This document shows positions 24,759 through 37,035 of a stretch of DNA of 64,000 bases, piece after piece; the first letter of the stretch is position 1, and the number at the start of each line of letters is the position of its first letter. The DNA is taken from assembly GCA_905182985.1 (NCBI GenBank), contig CAJJDN010000019.1:463760-527759 (forward strand), written 5' to 3'. The position numbers and the translations under genes were made by a program. Below the pieces are notes generated by a model. That model was not told where the DNA came from, did no database searches, and worked only from the letters and a program-made list of their open reading frames with translations. The stretch is from Paramecium sonneborni. Taxonomy: Eukaryota; Ciliophora; Oligohymenophorea; Peniculida; Parameciidae.

Positions 24759-25097
24759 TAAATATAATAAAATGTTTGAATTTCTATAATTATTTAATTA
24801 AAAATATTTAATTAGAATTTCTCATTATAATCTCTATTTTATTTACTAATACCTTAAAAGAGCACATTTTTGTATTTAGACTTCTTAATAAAATTAATTA
24901 TTTTATAAACAAAAAGCTCTTTCTAAAATATTTTTATTTTTTTAAATTTAAATATATAGCTCATAATTTAAATACAGAGTTTTGTAATTACTTTAATCTC
25001 CTCGATTAAACTGAATTTAAGATGAGTATTTAAAAAATAAAGCATTTATGATTTTATTCAGGCTAAAGTAATATTAGTTACTTTACTTTGATTAATT
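24759..25097. other. intergenic, nothing recognised
   Basis: 339 bp of AT-rich spacer with no supported coding frame. Confidence 0.5.
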
Positions 25098-26773
25098 ATG
25101 CTTATATATTTATTATAAAAAGACCCTGATGAAAGATGTCATAAAGATCATTAAGCTATAGAAGATTAATTGATTTGCTTATAATATTTTGATTTTTTAT
25201 AAAGCTAAACTAAAACAAAACTTTATAAAGCTTTACTTCGTGAGATGGCATAAAATGCAGTTTTAACATAGTTTGAATCTGGTAAATTTTATTTATCTAA
25301 TATAAAGGTTAAATTATTTGGAAGTTTCATGATAGATAGGATAGAATAATGATTTTATATTCGGGTTAAATATAAGAGTATTAAGAAATCTCAGAAGTTG
25401 AATTAGATGATAAAAGAAAAAATTTGATGAAGTAATATAAATCAGATATTTTTATTGAAAGACCAGGTAGAAAAGTAACTGCAAAATACTAGCAAAATGG
25501 TTTATTAAGTTTAACAATAAATGATTAACCACGATTACGTAGAGCTTAGGTTTGTGAAATACCATAAAAGATAGAATTAAAAAGAACAAATAGTATAAGG
25601 CACAATCGGTTTCCCTAATTGCCACCTTAATACTTATAGGTTTTAAATATTGAATTAGATTAACTATTAAAAGGAGTAAAACTATATAATGAATCATACT
25701 TTTAATATTTATTAAACCAGTGTGTTTGTAATACAAAATAAACTCATTTATTTTAAGAAGGAGAATTATTAAACAATGATCTTCTAGTGAAAAAACATAA
25801 TACTTTGCTACTTGCTTTAACTGATTGTGTAATCATTTAGATGAATTTAAGTGATTATTAAAATGTGGAAAATCAAATAAGAATATAAAAATAATCAAAA
25901 ATATATAGATAATTAGAATCTGGGTTTGTTAGTGAAATTACAGAATCAGAGAATGAAATGCATTAATTAGTTAAGTCACTTATGAATAAATTTATAAAAT
26001 TTAAATATAATCCTAATAATACAATTTATACAAAAGGGTAATAATTTATATATATATATATTCTTATTTCTGGAGAATGTTAAATTAATGATGATAATAA
26101 TGCTTTGGCTCGTATTAATTAAGGATGTTTATTAGGAGAAGAATCATTTGATAATAATCAGTATGAATATAAATGTGTAACAACAACCAAATGTAAATTA
26201 TATGGAGTCAAAATTACTGATATTAATCTATTATGTTAAAGATACTATTGGTTTAAGTAATAATTATTAAGCAAAAAGCAAATCAAATCTAATTGGTTAC
26301 GTAGTAGACTTATGGATCAATAAAAAAGAAAAAGAACTGAATCAACCAATCTTAAATTTTAATTTCAAATCTAAATTAATAAAATACCAAATAATCAACA
26401 ATAATAATTTAAAACTCATAGACCTGCATAATCCTAAAATATTTTTGATAAAAACTAATATTAAGAAATAATGTCTTATCGTGGTTAATATAGAAATTCA
26501 AGTCCTTCAAAAATAAAGACTAAGTAATTTAAATAACCATAATCTTAACCCAGTTTCTCTAAAGATTTTAGTAATGATGTTGACATCTTACCTATGTTAA
26601 TGAATTTAGATAAATAATAAAGTAATAGCCTTAAAGAATTACTAAAAAAAGGTAAAATAAAGCCTTATTAATAATAAAATCAAAAATGCTCCCCAGCTTA
26701 AAATATATTAACTATTCCTTGTAAAGAATCCACTTTAAAAATTATGAAACGTATCCAATAATACTTAGGTTGA
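25098..26773 (+). CDS. cyclic-nucleotide-binding-domain protein
   Basis: About 550 aa with no membrane segments. A first cNMP-binding fold is recognisable from ENAVLTQ-like sequence through ESGQIIWKFHDRQDRIMILYSGQI once a 26-nt AAG-ending intron near 25281-25306 is removed. A second lies at YIYILISGECQIND and INQGCLLGEESF. The phosphate-cassette Arg is not obvious in the second, so cAMP/cGMP binding is uncertain. The C-terminal third is Gln/Ser/Lys-rich and probably disordered. Such soluble CNBD proteins are abundant in ciliates. Confidence 0.7.
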
Positions 26774-26931
26774 TTGACTAAATAATTCATATTCAAATTT
26801 ACATGTATATAAATATAAACTAATCTAAAGATTTGATAATTGAAATTATCATAAATTAGATAATTAAATTAAATAATAATCCATTAAAAATAATATATAA
26901 TTGTTCGATAAAAATATAATTATGTCTATGT

Positions 26932-27825
26932 AATTTTTTTCGGCTAATTCTATTGTGCAAAATTAAGAGCTAAAACTTTCTCTACTTTAAGGTTAAAAAA
27001 CAGTTAATATTTTATGATCATAACGTAAATTTTATTTTTAACTGTAAATATTTACTCTAAGGGTGTCTCATTATTTAAAAAGAATGGCATTATTTTTCCT
27101 TGAACATCTTTAAAATTATTCTTTTAATTTATAGAAAAATAAAATAAAATCACTAATTAGAAATTAGATCAAATGAACCTAAAACAGGATCAAAAATAGA
27201 AAGTTCTAACTGTTTTGGAAATTCTTTTATCACTAAAATGAATATTTGTCTATTCTTCAACTCATTCAATTAAATATGGAATGATAACATTCATATTTTT
27301 TTAACAAAGTTGTATGTATTTGATATAAAATAATATTAATTAAATGTATATTGAAAGTCATGAAATCAGAAAATGTATTAGATATTTTAAAAATAAAGAT
27401 TGGCAGAAAGAATATAATCCACATTTGGAAATCTACAAAAACAAGTAAGGAGCTGATGAAATAAATAATAACTTAAGAATCTTAATTTTTTACACAGATT
27501 GAAAATTAAAAGGAAAATGCATTCATTCAGATTATCTCTTTTGATATTAATAATCATAAAATTTTATAAATGCTGGATATATGAAATTTAGTATATTTAT
27601 TATATGATTCTCTTTTTGAAATAATCATGAATTAAACTAGATAAAGATTTGAGAAATAAAATTAAAAAGAGTACTTATGACTCTGAAATTTTATTTTCTT
27701 CAAAAAAGAAAATATTTACATAATAAGATAATAATTTTATTTATAAAGAAAAAGTCATATTCAATAGATAAAATAAAGTAATGACTTAAATTAATGACTT
27801 TTAAGAGCTTTAAATATTATGATAA
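26932..27825 (+). pseudogene. interrupted gene, unknown function
   Basis: Coding-like plus-strand blocks (MSMQFFSANSIVQNQ; EIRSNEPKTGSKIESSN; MYIESHEIRKCIRYF; YDSLFEIIMNQTRQR; IFTQQDNNFIYKEK) follow one another but are separated by in-frame TGA codons or shifts that ordinary short introns do not all resolve (near 26987, 27357, 27500 and 27580). It is either a decaying gene, a gene with several unrecognised introns, or a stretch with sequence errors. No domain recognised. Confidence 0.35.
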
Positions 27826-27909
27826 GAGAGCAAAATGTATAAAATGATTATAAAAAATTAATAATTGTCTTTATAATTATTCTTGTATCCAAAAATGTTT
27901 TTTCTTTTT

Positions 27910-28212
27910 CTAAGTTTTAGTCAAATTTACAGAATAAAAATCATTTTTGTTTTTGAGTATTGTTAATTTGAAAAGTATAGGAGCATAAACATCTTGATTA
28001 TTTTTGATAATATTTTTATTTAAATTCAAACAAATCAATGAATTGTAGTGTCTTCGCTTATTATGTTGAATAGACATTGCCAAATTATGTTCAATAGAAA
28101 TTAGAGGAATGCTTTGTATAATTGGATAATAATTAAAACATAATAATGTGTGTTGACATGATATGTTAATAGATTGAATTTTGTCGGAAATTGTGCAATC
28201 GATTATAAGCAT
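27910..28212 (-). CDS. uncertain ORF, 100 aa or more
   Basis: ATG at 28210-28212 opens a frame with mixed composition, several Cys and His, and ending NDFYSVNLTKT before reading on through Q codons. Unlike its neighbours it contains no TAA or TAG glutamine codon in its first 100 residues, although Gln is present as CAA. Its 3' limit is unclear. It sits between two plus-strand genes. Real but divergent, or chance: I cannot decide. Confidence 0.25.
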   Translation of the reverse strand: MLIIDCTISDKIQSINISCQHTLLCFNYYPIIQSIPLISIEHNLAMSIQHNKRRHYNSLICLNLNKNIIKNNQDVYAPILFKLTILKNKNDFYSVNLTKT

Positions 28213-28349
28213 AAAAATAATTATTAATATTGATAAAATTGTTGGAGTAATAAATATATCCGATTAAAGATGCTGAAAAAAATAATACGCATCTACTCTC
28301 TATTTAAGATGTTTATGTATTTCAAATAATACTAAGATTACTTTGTATA

Positions 28350-29177
28350 ATGATTTAATTTGAATCCAAAAAATATCAGGATAATTTTGATGATGATTAA
28401 ACAGAAAAGTAAGTGATAATTAAATAAAATTTAGATTTAGTAATGATTTAGTAAAGGGTTTGTTAATATTAAGAACTAATTAAGCTAATTAATTAGACAT
28501 GTAATTATTAGAAATTTTTCTAAAGTTGAATTCTAGATCTATTTTATTTTATAAGTATTTAATAAAATGGAGTGAATAATTTCAATTGAGAAATTGTTTA
28601 TCATCATTAAAAAAATTAAAATAGCAATTAAAAAAAAAACAAAGAGTTTAAATAATTGAAAAAAGACTATAAGTAGACACTATTAAATAAGAATCAAAAG
28701 GTGAATGCTCTAATTCATTTTTTGAATAAAATGATTTTAGAATTAAAGATAAAAGGTTATAAATGATAATGAAAGTAAATTAACCAAAATAAGAACAGCA
28801 ATATATATCATTTTAGGATATATTGAAATAGAAAGAAAACACTAAATTTATTAATACTACAGAGTCAACTCTAAGTCGACCATCTCTGAGTAAAAGAACG
28901 ATAAATGGCGGTATTAATGGAAAATACAAAGTATTTATTATATATAAATATAAAGTTAGGAAATGATATAAAAATTGTAAGAAAAGCCACGCCTTCAAAT
29001 ACTAAGAAAAATACAAAAACAGAAATTTAGCCCTTTTAAATTTTATAATAATAATATTAATTAGAATTTTGTAGAGAGGTAAGTAGGAAGCTCCTGAAAT
29101 TAGAATAGAAGAAGAAAATGAATTGGAACAATTAGTATTTGGCTGCAGAAACTGAATCTGATAGTGGTTTTAATTGA
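28350..29177 (+). CDS. hypothetical basic protein, coiled-coil like
   Basis: Start MIQFESKKYQDNFDDDQTEK, then a 26-nt intron (28409-28434, TAG) leading to FSNDLVKGLLILRTNQ, LRNCLSSLKKLKQQLKKK, and a Ser/Thr-rich TESTLSRPSLSKRT. A 25-nt AAG-ending intron near 28930-28954 leads to a Lys/Asn-rich end. The last 40 codons are ambiguous; the favoured end is an acidic ESDSGFN at TGA 29175-29177. Helical with a coiled-coil stretch in the middle. No family recognised. Confidence 0.55.
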
Positions 29178-29255
29178 TAATTTAATTAATAAGACTAGTC
29201 GTTTTTGTTGTAATCTTAGCTTTTTTTATGTGTTCATTTTCATATAATTATTTTA

Positions 29256-30378
29256 ATGAAAACATTGTTCTTGATTAGTTTGATTGCAATTGCATTGACT
29301 GCAAGAGTGTAAGAAAGAAGTCTTTAAAAAATGACAACAGATTTGAAAAAGAGTACATATGGAAGTGCTCTTCTTCATTTAGTTGAATTACATTCGATGG
29401 CTGGTGGTCCAGTATAAGAATTGATTGATGCTATTGAAGAATTAATAAATGATCTTGAAGATGAATTAGAAGAATTAGAATTTAATTTTTAATAGAGAAC
29501 AAATGAACATAATTCATTAGTGATTGGATTTTAATAAGATATATAAGATGCTGTAATAGGTATATAATAAATAAATTTTTAGATGTTAATAACACTTAAG
29601 ATACTTTAGATAATTTATTATTCCCAAGAAGAGAATAATTATAAGTTAGAATCGAATAGATTTAAGAAAATTAAGAAGCAAATAGAAAAAATTATGATGA
29701 AGCTATTCTTATAAGAGAATAAGAACATGAAGATTTTGAATTATAAGTTGCAGAATTAAATGATGCTACAGCTGCTGTTGATGATGCACTTGCACTTCTT
29801 TCTTCATTAACAAATCCATCACTTCTTTAAATTAAGAGATTCTAAAATTCATTAAAAAATATTGAATAAAAGATTAAATCAAGATCAAAGATGGCTCCAA
29901 TGATTAAAGCACTTATAACTTTAGCTTCAAATTAAAATTTCTCAGATTAAGGAATTATTGGTTAAATTGTTGATGCACTTAATGAATTCAGAAATGCTAT
30001 TGTAGATTCAATTAATGCTTAAACAGCAGCTGAAGCTGATGCTTAATCTGAACATGAAGAATATCTTGAATAATTAGATGCTGAATATGCTGAATTCTAA
30101 AGATAAATCAATAGAGTTAATGTTGATTTGACTGCAACTAATGGTATTATATATATAGTATTAATATAGAAAAAATTGATTAATTGAGTGAATTTAGAGA
30201 TTAAAGAGAAGCTGATAGAAAATAATATATTGCAGAACTTGAATTAGAAAATAACACTTATGCTGAAGAAACTGATATCTACAATAACTTAAAGAATGAA
30301 TTTACTAGAGAATTAGGAATTAGTGAATAAGCATTGTCAGTTGTTTAAAGTGCTGACCTTAGTAACATTTAAGTTTGA
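29256..30378 (+). CDS. trichocyst matrix protein
   Basis: Trichocyst matrix proteins crystallise inside Paramecium secretory trichocysts. The sequence opens with a signal peptide (MKTLFLISLIAIALTA) and then long coiled coils rich in Leu, Glu, Gln and Asn: GPVQELIDAIEELINDLEDEL is typical of the family. Later blocks LNDATAAVDDALALLSSL and MAPMIKALITLASNQ also fit. Two introns: a 23-nt one at 29562-29584 region and a 26-nt one near 30145-30170, both ending TAG. About 355 aa, TGA 30376-30378. A related secreted coiled-coil gene follows 128 bp downstream. Confidence 0.88.
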
Positions 30379-30506
30379 AAGGAATGATTTTAAGTTTCTT
30401 TTTAATATCATAAGAATTAACTTTAAATTTCAGTCTCTATTTTACATTATTTAATATTATTTTTTTATTTGCTTTATAATATCGTTTTTATTTATAATTA
30501 TAAAAA

Positions 30507-31661
30507 ATGAATTTATTTCTTATTTTCTCTTTGGTACTTTTAGTCAAAGCAAATGATTATGAATTATTAGCTTCACTATAAAATTATGAATTTGGAAAAA
30601 CTATTATAGCTACAATGTAAATTACATTATCAAGTGAAGAGTAAAATTATTAATTTATTATAAGTGCATCAATTGATGGAGTAGTTAATTAACTTAAGGC
30701 TATGTAAAAAGCTACTTAAAGTGATTTAGATGATAATTCATCACTTATTAAATAAAGTTAAGAATCATGCACTTAAAGATTTAATGAATTATAAGTAGTT
30801 ATTGAAAATGCTTAAAATAAAAAAGCTGATAATGAAAGAACTTTGCCTTTTAAATAAGAAGAATTAAATATCATAACATATTAAATTAAAGATAAAGTTG
30901 ATTAACAAAAAAGAATTTAGGATAGAAGAAATGGAGCAGAGTTTTCAAGATCAGAAGAAAAGGTATGAGTAATAAATAAATTAGAAAGATTTTAATTTAA
31001 AGTAATAAGAATCAATAGATTTTATATCAGGATTAAAAAAAGCAAAAGCAATTTTATCATAACTTAAAAGTGCATTTTTATAAGTCGGTGATGTTAGAAC
31101 AAAATTACATAACCATTTTGAATCATTAAATAAAAATAGTCCATATCATGGATTAGTGAAAATTTTAATTGGAGCAGCTGGTGATGATAATGTTCCAAAG
31201 ATAATTTAAATTATTGATGAACTTGTAGAAGTAATAAAATTATAAATTAAAAAAGTCATTGTAAAACTTACTTTCAGTTGATAGATCTGGAGATTAATAA
31301 AAAGAAGAATTATATTAATTATAAAAAAATAGATATGATTTAGAATTATAAACTTTAACTACTACAATAGCACAACTTTAAGCAGAGGCAGAAAAATAAA
31401 AATAAAAATTGTTAGAATTTTAAAATGATATTGAGACAAAAGAATAACTTTTAAATGTTAAAAATTAAGAATATAATGATTGGAAAAAAACATGTGATGA
31501 TGATTTAAGAGCAAATTAAAATTTAAGATAAATAAAGTAAATTGTTTATATACTAATTTTTCAGATTCAATGAATTAAATACCATTAATGAATGTCTTGA
31601 AATTTTTACTTCAAGACTTAATCCATCTATAAAAAGTTATATCTAAGAATTAGAGATTTGA
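30507..31661 (+). CDS. secreted coiled-coil protein, trichocyst-matrix-like
   Basis: Signal peptide MNLFLIFSLVLLVKA, then coiled-coil segments (QDRRNGAEFSRSEEK, ISGLKKAKAILSQLKSA, LVKILIGAAGDDNVPKIIQI) in the same order as trichocyst matrix proteins, which carry a conserved central Gly/Ala-containing block. Introns: 22 nt near 30964-30985 (TAG), 25 nt near 31231-31255 (AAG) and 28 nt near 31539-31566 (CAG). It has two Cys (ESCTQRF, KTCDDD), as family members often do. The tandem arrangement with the preceding gene suggests duplication and divergence. Confidence 0.75.
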
Positions 31662-32174
31662 AATAAAAAATAAAAATATATTTTTAAATTATTTTCTTAA
31701 GAATTTCCAAAATTCTTCTTTTTAATCATTTTCATATATATTTCCATAAATTTTCTTTTTTTCTAATATAACCATTTTCTTAAATATTTAACTTGAATAA
31801 ATTATAGATATACTTTGAAGAATTTTTAAACATTAAAAAATATAATAATAAAATAAAATAAGATAAATTTTGATTTATTTTTACAATTTTTAATTATTTA
31901 AAGAACTCATTTAATAACTATAAGATACTGGGTTATAAAAGGAAATAAAATTTGACTAGTGAAATAAGAATATTTATAATTTTTACTAGTATTATATAAA
32001 TGGTATAATTAGATATCAAGTAAACTAATTTGTGATCAAATTTGAAATTTGAAGTGAAAATTTATACTTAATCACATTTTAATAAATATAAAAATTCTTA
32101 CGCATTAAGAAAAGCATCTTAAGCATCTCAAATAAATCCTTTGAAATTAATTATTTATTCAATCTCTTTGAGAA
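31662..32174. other. intergenic, nothing recognised
   Basis: 513 bp of AT-rich spacer. A short plus reading upstream of the CBM20 gene ends in TGA and was not kept. Confidence 0.45.
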
Positions 32175-33116
32175 ATGATTCATTTGAAAATCCATTTCAA
32201 AACAGAATACGGTTAAGCAGTATATTTGTGTGGAAATTCAAAGTTTTTGGGATAATGGAATCCTAAATAAGCTATTAGAATGAATTGGACTGAAGTAATA
32301 TATAAATAAATGTTTTAGAATGATATTTGGGAGGTGGAAGTAGCCTATCATGAAATGGAATATAAATATTTTATTTCTCAATATGAGAGTGTTTCAAGAG
32401 TACTGTGGGAATCAGGACCTAATAGAATAACAACTAAACATACAGTCGATATTTGGAACTACAGAAAAGTTTGCTTTTAATGCTTAAATCCTTCAAATTA
32501 TGAAATTTATATTTCTGGATCACCTGAGACTCTAGGCAAATTTAAAAAAAGAATTAGAATGAAAAATAAACAAGGAATTTCTTAATATACTTGTTTTTTA
32601 GATATTACTGATTCTTAAATACAATACTAATATTTCTTTCTGACTAAAAGTGAATTTTCAAGTCCTGTATATAAATTAACTTTAGAATCTGAATGTAAAC
32701 AGTATTATTTATTAATATTAGAATCATATTATAAAGATGCTTTACTTGTGTATTCAGATGGTCTGGCAAAGGTAAAACAAATGATTTTTTAATTAAATAA
32801 AAATATCTGTTACGGATATGTTCCATAATTTAAAGAAGATTATAGAGCTTTGAAGAAGTTTAATTTAAAAACAATAGTAGAATTTTGTAATTCTTAAGAG
32901 AAGAACTTATTAGAACAATAACTTTAAAAAGATGATTGTCTACATATGATTATCAATCTTTATCACTTTAAATAAGAGAATTTCACTTAAAGAATACTTT
33001 AACTTATTTAAGTTTTTATCCAAAAGTATAAAGTAAATAATTTAAATCTATTAATAGTTTATTTACATATGTAATAATTCGCTCTCTCATCTTAGAAAAT
33101 ATCTACTAGTCTATGA
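32175..33116 (+). CDS. CBM20 starch-binding-domain protein
   Basis: The N-terminus is a recognisable carbohydrate-binding module family 20: VNF-like IHFKTEYGQAVYLCGN, LGQWNPKQAIRMNWTE, a 24-nt intron at 32300-32323 (TAG), then IWEVEVAYHEMEYKYFI and RVLWESGPNR. CBM20 binds starch or glycogen-like polysaccharide. The remaining 190 residues (YEIYISGSPETLGKFKKR may be a second, weaker module) show no phosphatase or hydrolase motif, so it is not a laforin or amylase as read. TGA 33114-33116, 90 bp from the convergent SET gene. Confidence 0.7.
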
Positions 33117-33206
33117 AAAACTTTCAAAATGCAAATGATAATAATTGAATATAATATTCTATTGTGTGTATATATGGATTCTAATAAGTAACAAATTATA
33201 AAATCA

Positions 33207-35380
33207 TCATTTCTCTTTTGTAACAGTACTTTATAAATAATTCCAGTATTGTTATTGTTAATCATTCCAATTATGAATTTCTTTATTAGGTTATTCTCCT
33301 TCATTATAATTTAATAAGATTTCTTATTCAGGATCTATATTTTTAATTGCATAAATAGCCAATTAATATTAACCTAATAATAATGATAATTTAATTAATT
33401 TTACCACAAGTAAACATTTATTTAGTTCTACAATTATTAAAATTTAGGCTGTTATGATTAATGAATCTACTTTCATTTCCACAAAATCGACTATCTAATG
33501 AGTATCTCTCATCACTTAATTAATAATTATAAAATGAGAATGTATCATCAAATTAATCCCTAATCTCTTCTTCATCATCTATTAAAACTTCACCAATATA
33601 TAAAATAATCAACTCTCCTTTCATTATAAACTATCTTGAAAAGAGTCCTAATCCATTACAAACTGCAGATCTTGCTAAAAGAGTAGGTTTTAAATTATTT
33701 ATTAAGATTTAAGTGTTTGAACATATACAATTAGAATCTGAACTACAACATTTACAAAGTAAAGGATCACATTCAGTATTATCTTTTCTACATGTACATC
33801 TCCCATCAGATGAACATCTATCTCTACAATTACATCCTCTAAACTTTTTTAAACATTAATTCGACGGACAGTCACAATATTTTGAACAAAATATTTCACA
33901 TTTACATTGTTGACATTCAAAATCTTATTTATGACAACATGATATATATAGAGATGCACATTTACATGGATTATTTATTAAAGCATTCTAATCCTTTGAT
34001 TTTTATATTTTACTTAAACCTTTTATATAATCTTCTCTTAATTCATTATATTAAAGTTTAGCTAATAAAAATATAGATAAACAATCCAAGTTATATACTT
34101 TAGCTATTATACAGGGATCTTAATCTATTTTTATTTTCTTCAATTAATCAATATAATTTTCAGGTAAACTTGCTTTTTTTTAATTATTAAAATTGTTAGG
34201 ATTTTTATAACATTTAATATTACATGCATATTTCATATTAAATTACAAAACATCATTAACCCATATGACTTTCTTACCATTTACTTTGTAATTCAAAGCT
34301 TAACAATAATCTAATAGATTTCTAAGTTAAGCAATTTTATTATTAAATTCACAATTACATTAAGATAAAAATCTTAAACAAGAATTACATAAATAAGCTT
34401 ATTCTTTATTTAAATATTCATGTGTTTAAAAAGATTTATAAGAAAGTTGTTAAATTTATTGCAGATTAAATTGTTATATGAAGTTAATGTTTTAAAAAAT
34501 TGTTGGTTTGATTTATTGAAATTATTAATTTTAAAGTTAAAGAAAAATTGAACCTAATGAATATAAATTAATCTTCAAGAAAATATTCTTTTGAATAATT
34601 CTCTCTTTTAAAAATCTTTATAAATCTTCAAAATTTAAAAGTGAGATATTCTCATTCTCCACAATAAATAAATATAATGAATATAATTAAACTAAATAAA
34701 TTTAAAATGATTTACTTATATCTAAATAATGCATAGCATATTTCGTATTTAATTAAATCATTTAAATTATTCCATCTTAAGATCTCCAAACATCTCGAGG
34801 TATTTTTAGAATTTCTAATTTATATTTTTCCCTTTAATCTGTTGTAAAATTGTATTTAAAGTTAATATCTTAAACTTCCAATCTCTAAATTAATATGAAA
34901 AATACTTTAATATTTTAATCTATTTTTAAATATGTTGAATATTAATGTACAGATTATGGATATATGTTATGTGTTGTCAAATTTTGATTAAAGTTTAATA
35001 GTAAAAAAACTTAAGCCTCAAGTGGTAAATTGGATTTTTAGATTTTTTAAATTTATTTATTTTAAGCTAGCCATTCTGTTTTTGGGTATTTTAGCAATTT
35101 TACATTTTTTTTATTTGTTTTTAAAAACTAAACATGTATATATTGTTACTTATTGTATTTATGGTTTCAATAAAAATTTTATATTTTGTTCAATCTGTTA
35201 TAATAATTCATCTCCTTTAGGTTTAAACTCAAATATTTGTGATAAATTAAAATTCACTTTTTGTCGAAGATTGTAATTCCAAAATGAATCTGTTTCTTCT
35301 ACTTTATAATCTAAAGAAGAGTTTGATATTGCATTTTTAGGAGTATTTGCCAAATTTTTGGTTTCTTAATCTTTTTCCAT
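33207..35380 (-). CDS. EZH-type histone methyltransferase (CXC and SET domains)
   Basis: Start MEKDQETKNLANT at 35378-35380. The C-terminal third has a Cys-rich pre-SET/CXC region (CKCASLYISCCHKQ, CEIFCSKYCDCPSNQC, CNCRDRC, CTCRKDNTECDPLLC) and then a SET domain: ARSAVCNGLGLFSRQ, ELIILYIGEV, RYSLDSRFCGNESRFINHN, and, after a 31-nt intron near 33392, LAIYAIKNIDPEQEILLNYNEG. This order is that of E(z)/EZH, the PRC2 catalytic subunit; in Paramecium an Ezl protein silences transposons and guides DNA elimination. Further introns near 35138-35165 (CAG) and 34697-34720 (TAG). NHN replaces the usual NHS in the cofactor pocket. Confidence 0.8.
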
Positions 35381-35657
35381 TTTATTGATCAACGATTTTT
35401 TTTCTTCGCTTTAATTTTTTAGGTTAATTATTTGAGTTTTATTTTTGATAAATTTACAAATATTTTGTGCAAATTATTAAAAGCATTTTATAATAATGAA
35501 AATTTATATAAATATATTTAATTACTGATTTTATCAGTATTATTAAATTACTTGCAATTCAATATAATGAAATGATTCTAATGCATATCAAAAGAACATC
35601 TATAAATTCTTATAATAGAATAAAAATATGATCAAAAAATCGGTTTTTAATATTCTA

Positions 35658-36177
35658 TCAGAAAAACATTTTCTTTGATGGAGTAATTTAAAATTCTTTT
35701 GGTAATCCCTTTGAAGGATTTTTATAAAAAGTAAAATCCATTTTGTTCGGACTAACTAATCTAATATTGTCTTTTGATTGTTAATAACCTTTATCATTTG
35801 AAAAATGTAAACTTGTAACTCTTTTAATTTAAGTTCTATCATCCCTAAGCATTTCTATAAGTTTATTTTTTTTATCATTTTCCTCTTTTAATTTTAAGTT
35901 TTATAATAACAACTAATTAATTAGGCTTTGTTTATTTGCATTTTGACATTAAAAAAAAAAATCATTTCTTGAAGCAGTTTTGTTTTAATTAAAATCTGTT
36001 TAATGCTCATCTTATTTTTTACAACTCTAAAAACTAATAACCCTAATATTTGATTACCTATGTTATTTTAGAATTTGAATTAATAAAACAATCAATTTTT
36101 TAGATAATTTTTATCTCATGTCCTTTTGCAGTTGGGAAATATATGTGACTAGGTGATTTTATTCTTTTTGCAGACAT
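35658..36177 (-). CDS. small coiled-coil protein
   Basis: Start MSAKRIKSPSHIYFPTAKGH at 36175-36177, stop TGA 35658-35660. After an intron near 36050-36070 whose borders I could not fix, the reading continues LKLKEENDKKNKLIEMLRDDR (coiled coil), RVTSLHFSNDKGYQQSK and ends ITPSKKMFF. About 160 aa. No family recognised. Confidence 0.5.
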
Positions 36178-36232
36178 AGTCTATTTTTATTAAATTTATT
36201 AAATAATAAATAATCATTAGTATCATGTTCTT

Positions 36233-36747
36233 TATTCAAATGAAGTATCTCTTTTTACTGCAAGGCATTATCTAAAATTCTTTAGGCAATCTTAATTTAT
36301 ACTATAAAATGTAAATTTAAATTAGTCATCTTTAATTATTGATGATTTCAATAACTATTATTATATTTCTTAATTTGGTTCTGTGTTTAAAATAGTGTCC
36401 TTCCTTTTTGTTATAAATATTTTAGATGGAAATACTTATTCTTAAATCATTATTGATTTTCGACAAGTTTGTTAACGAAATTAAAGGCTTTCTTAAAAAT
36501 ATTTATTAATAAGTTAAGATTGAAGTGATTTACTTGTTGCAGGAGTAGTTAAAACTAGAGATAACTTGAAATTATATATACTATTTTATTCTGAATATTT
36601 AATTCCTCTTAATATTTATTTTGGAATGAAATACATATTTTCTTATATGAGCTAATCAGAATTTTATTGATTGTTTGTATAACAATTTTATTCTTAATAT
36701 TTAAATTATTTAGGAAGTAACAGTTTATTTATTGTGAAATTAGACAT
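36233..36747 (-). CDS. hypothetical Gln-rich protein, about 170 aa
   Basis: An intronless minus ORF from ATG 36745-36747 (MSNFTINKLLLPKQ) to TGA 36233-36235. The composition is Gln/Ser/Lys-rich with LSLVLTTPATSKSLQSQ and KIFITKRKDTILNTEPN. Two other frames are also open across this region, but this one has the most protein-like composition. No family recognised. Confidence 0.5.
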
Positions 36748-37035
36748 AGATTTTCCATTATTTTTGATTCCATTAATTTTTTTTTTGTTCCCATTGATGT
36801 CGAATGCATGATTGATTAAGCAAAACTAATAAGATATTTAATTATAAAAATATGAAATAAAAGGCAAATAAAGAAGCAAAAATTATATATTTTAATTAAT
36901 CTAAAAATTAAAATATCATATCCCTACTGCTTTTATAAAATATGTTTGTGTTTAAAGAAAAAGATAGAAGATTATTTATTTTATAAATCAGATAAAAAAA
37001 TTAAATTATCAATGTTATCAAATAATAACAGAGAG

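Noticed and set aside
25452..25736. Minus-strand 94-aa ORF
   Set aside because: Antisense to the cyclic-nucleotide-binding gene.
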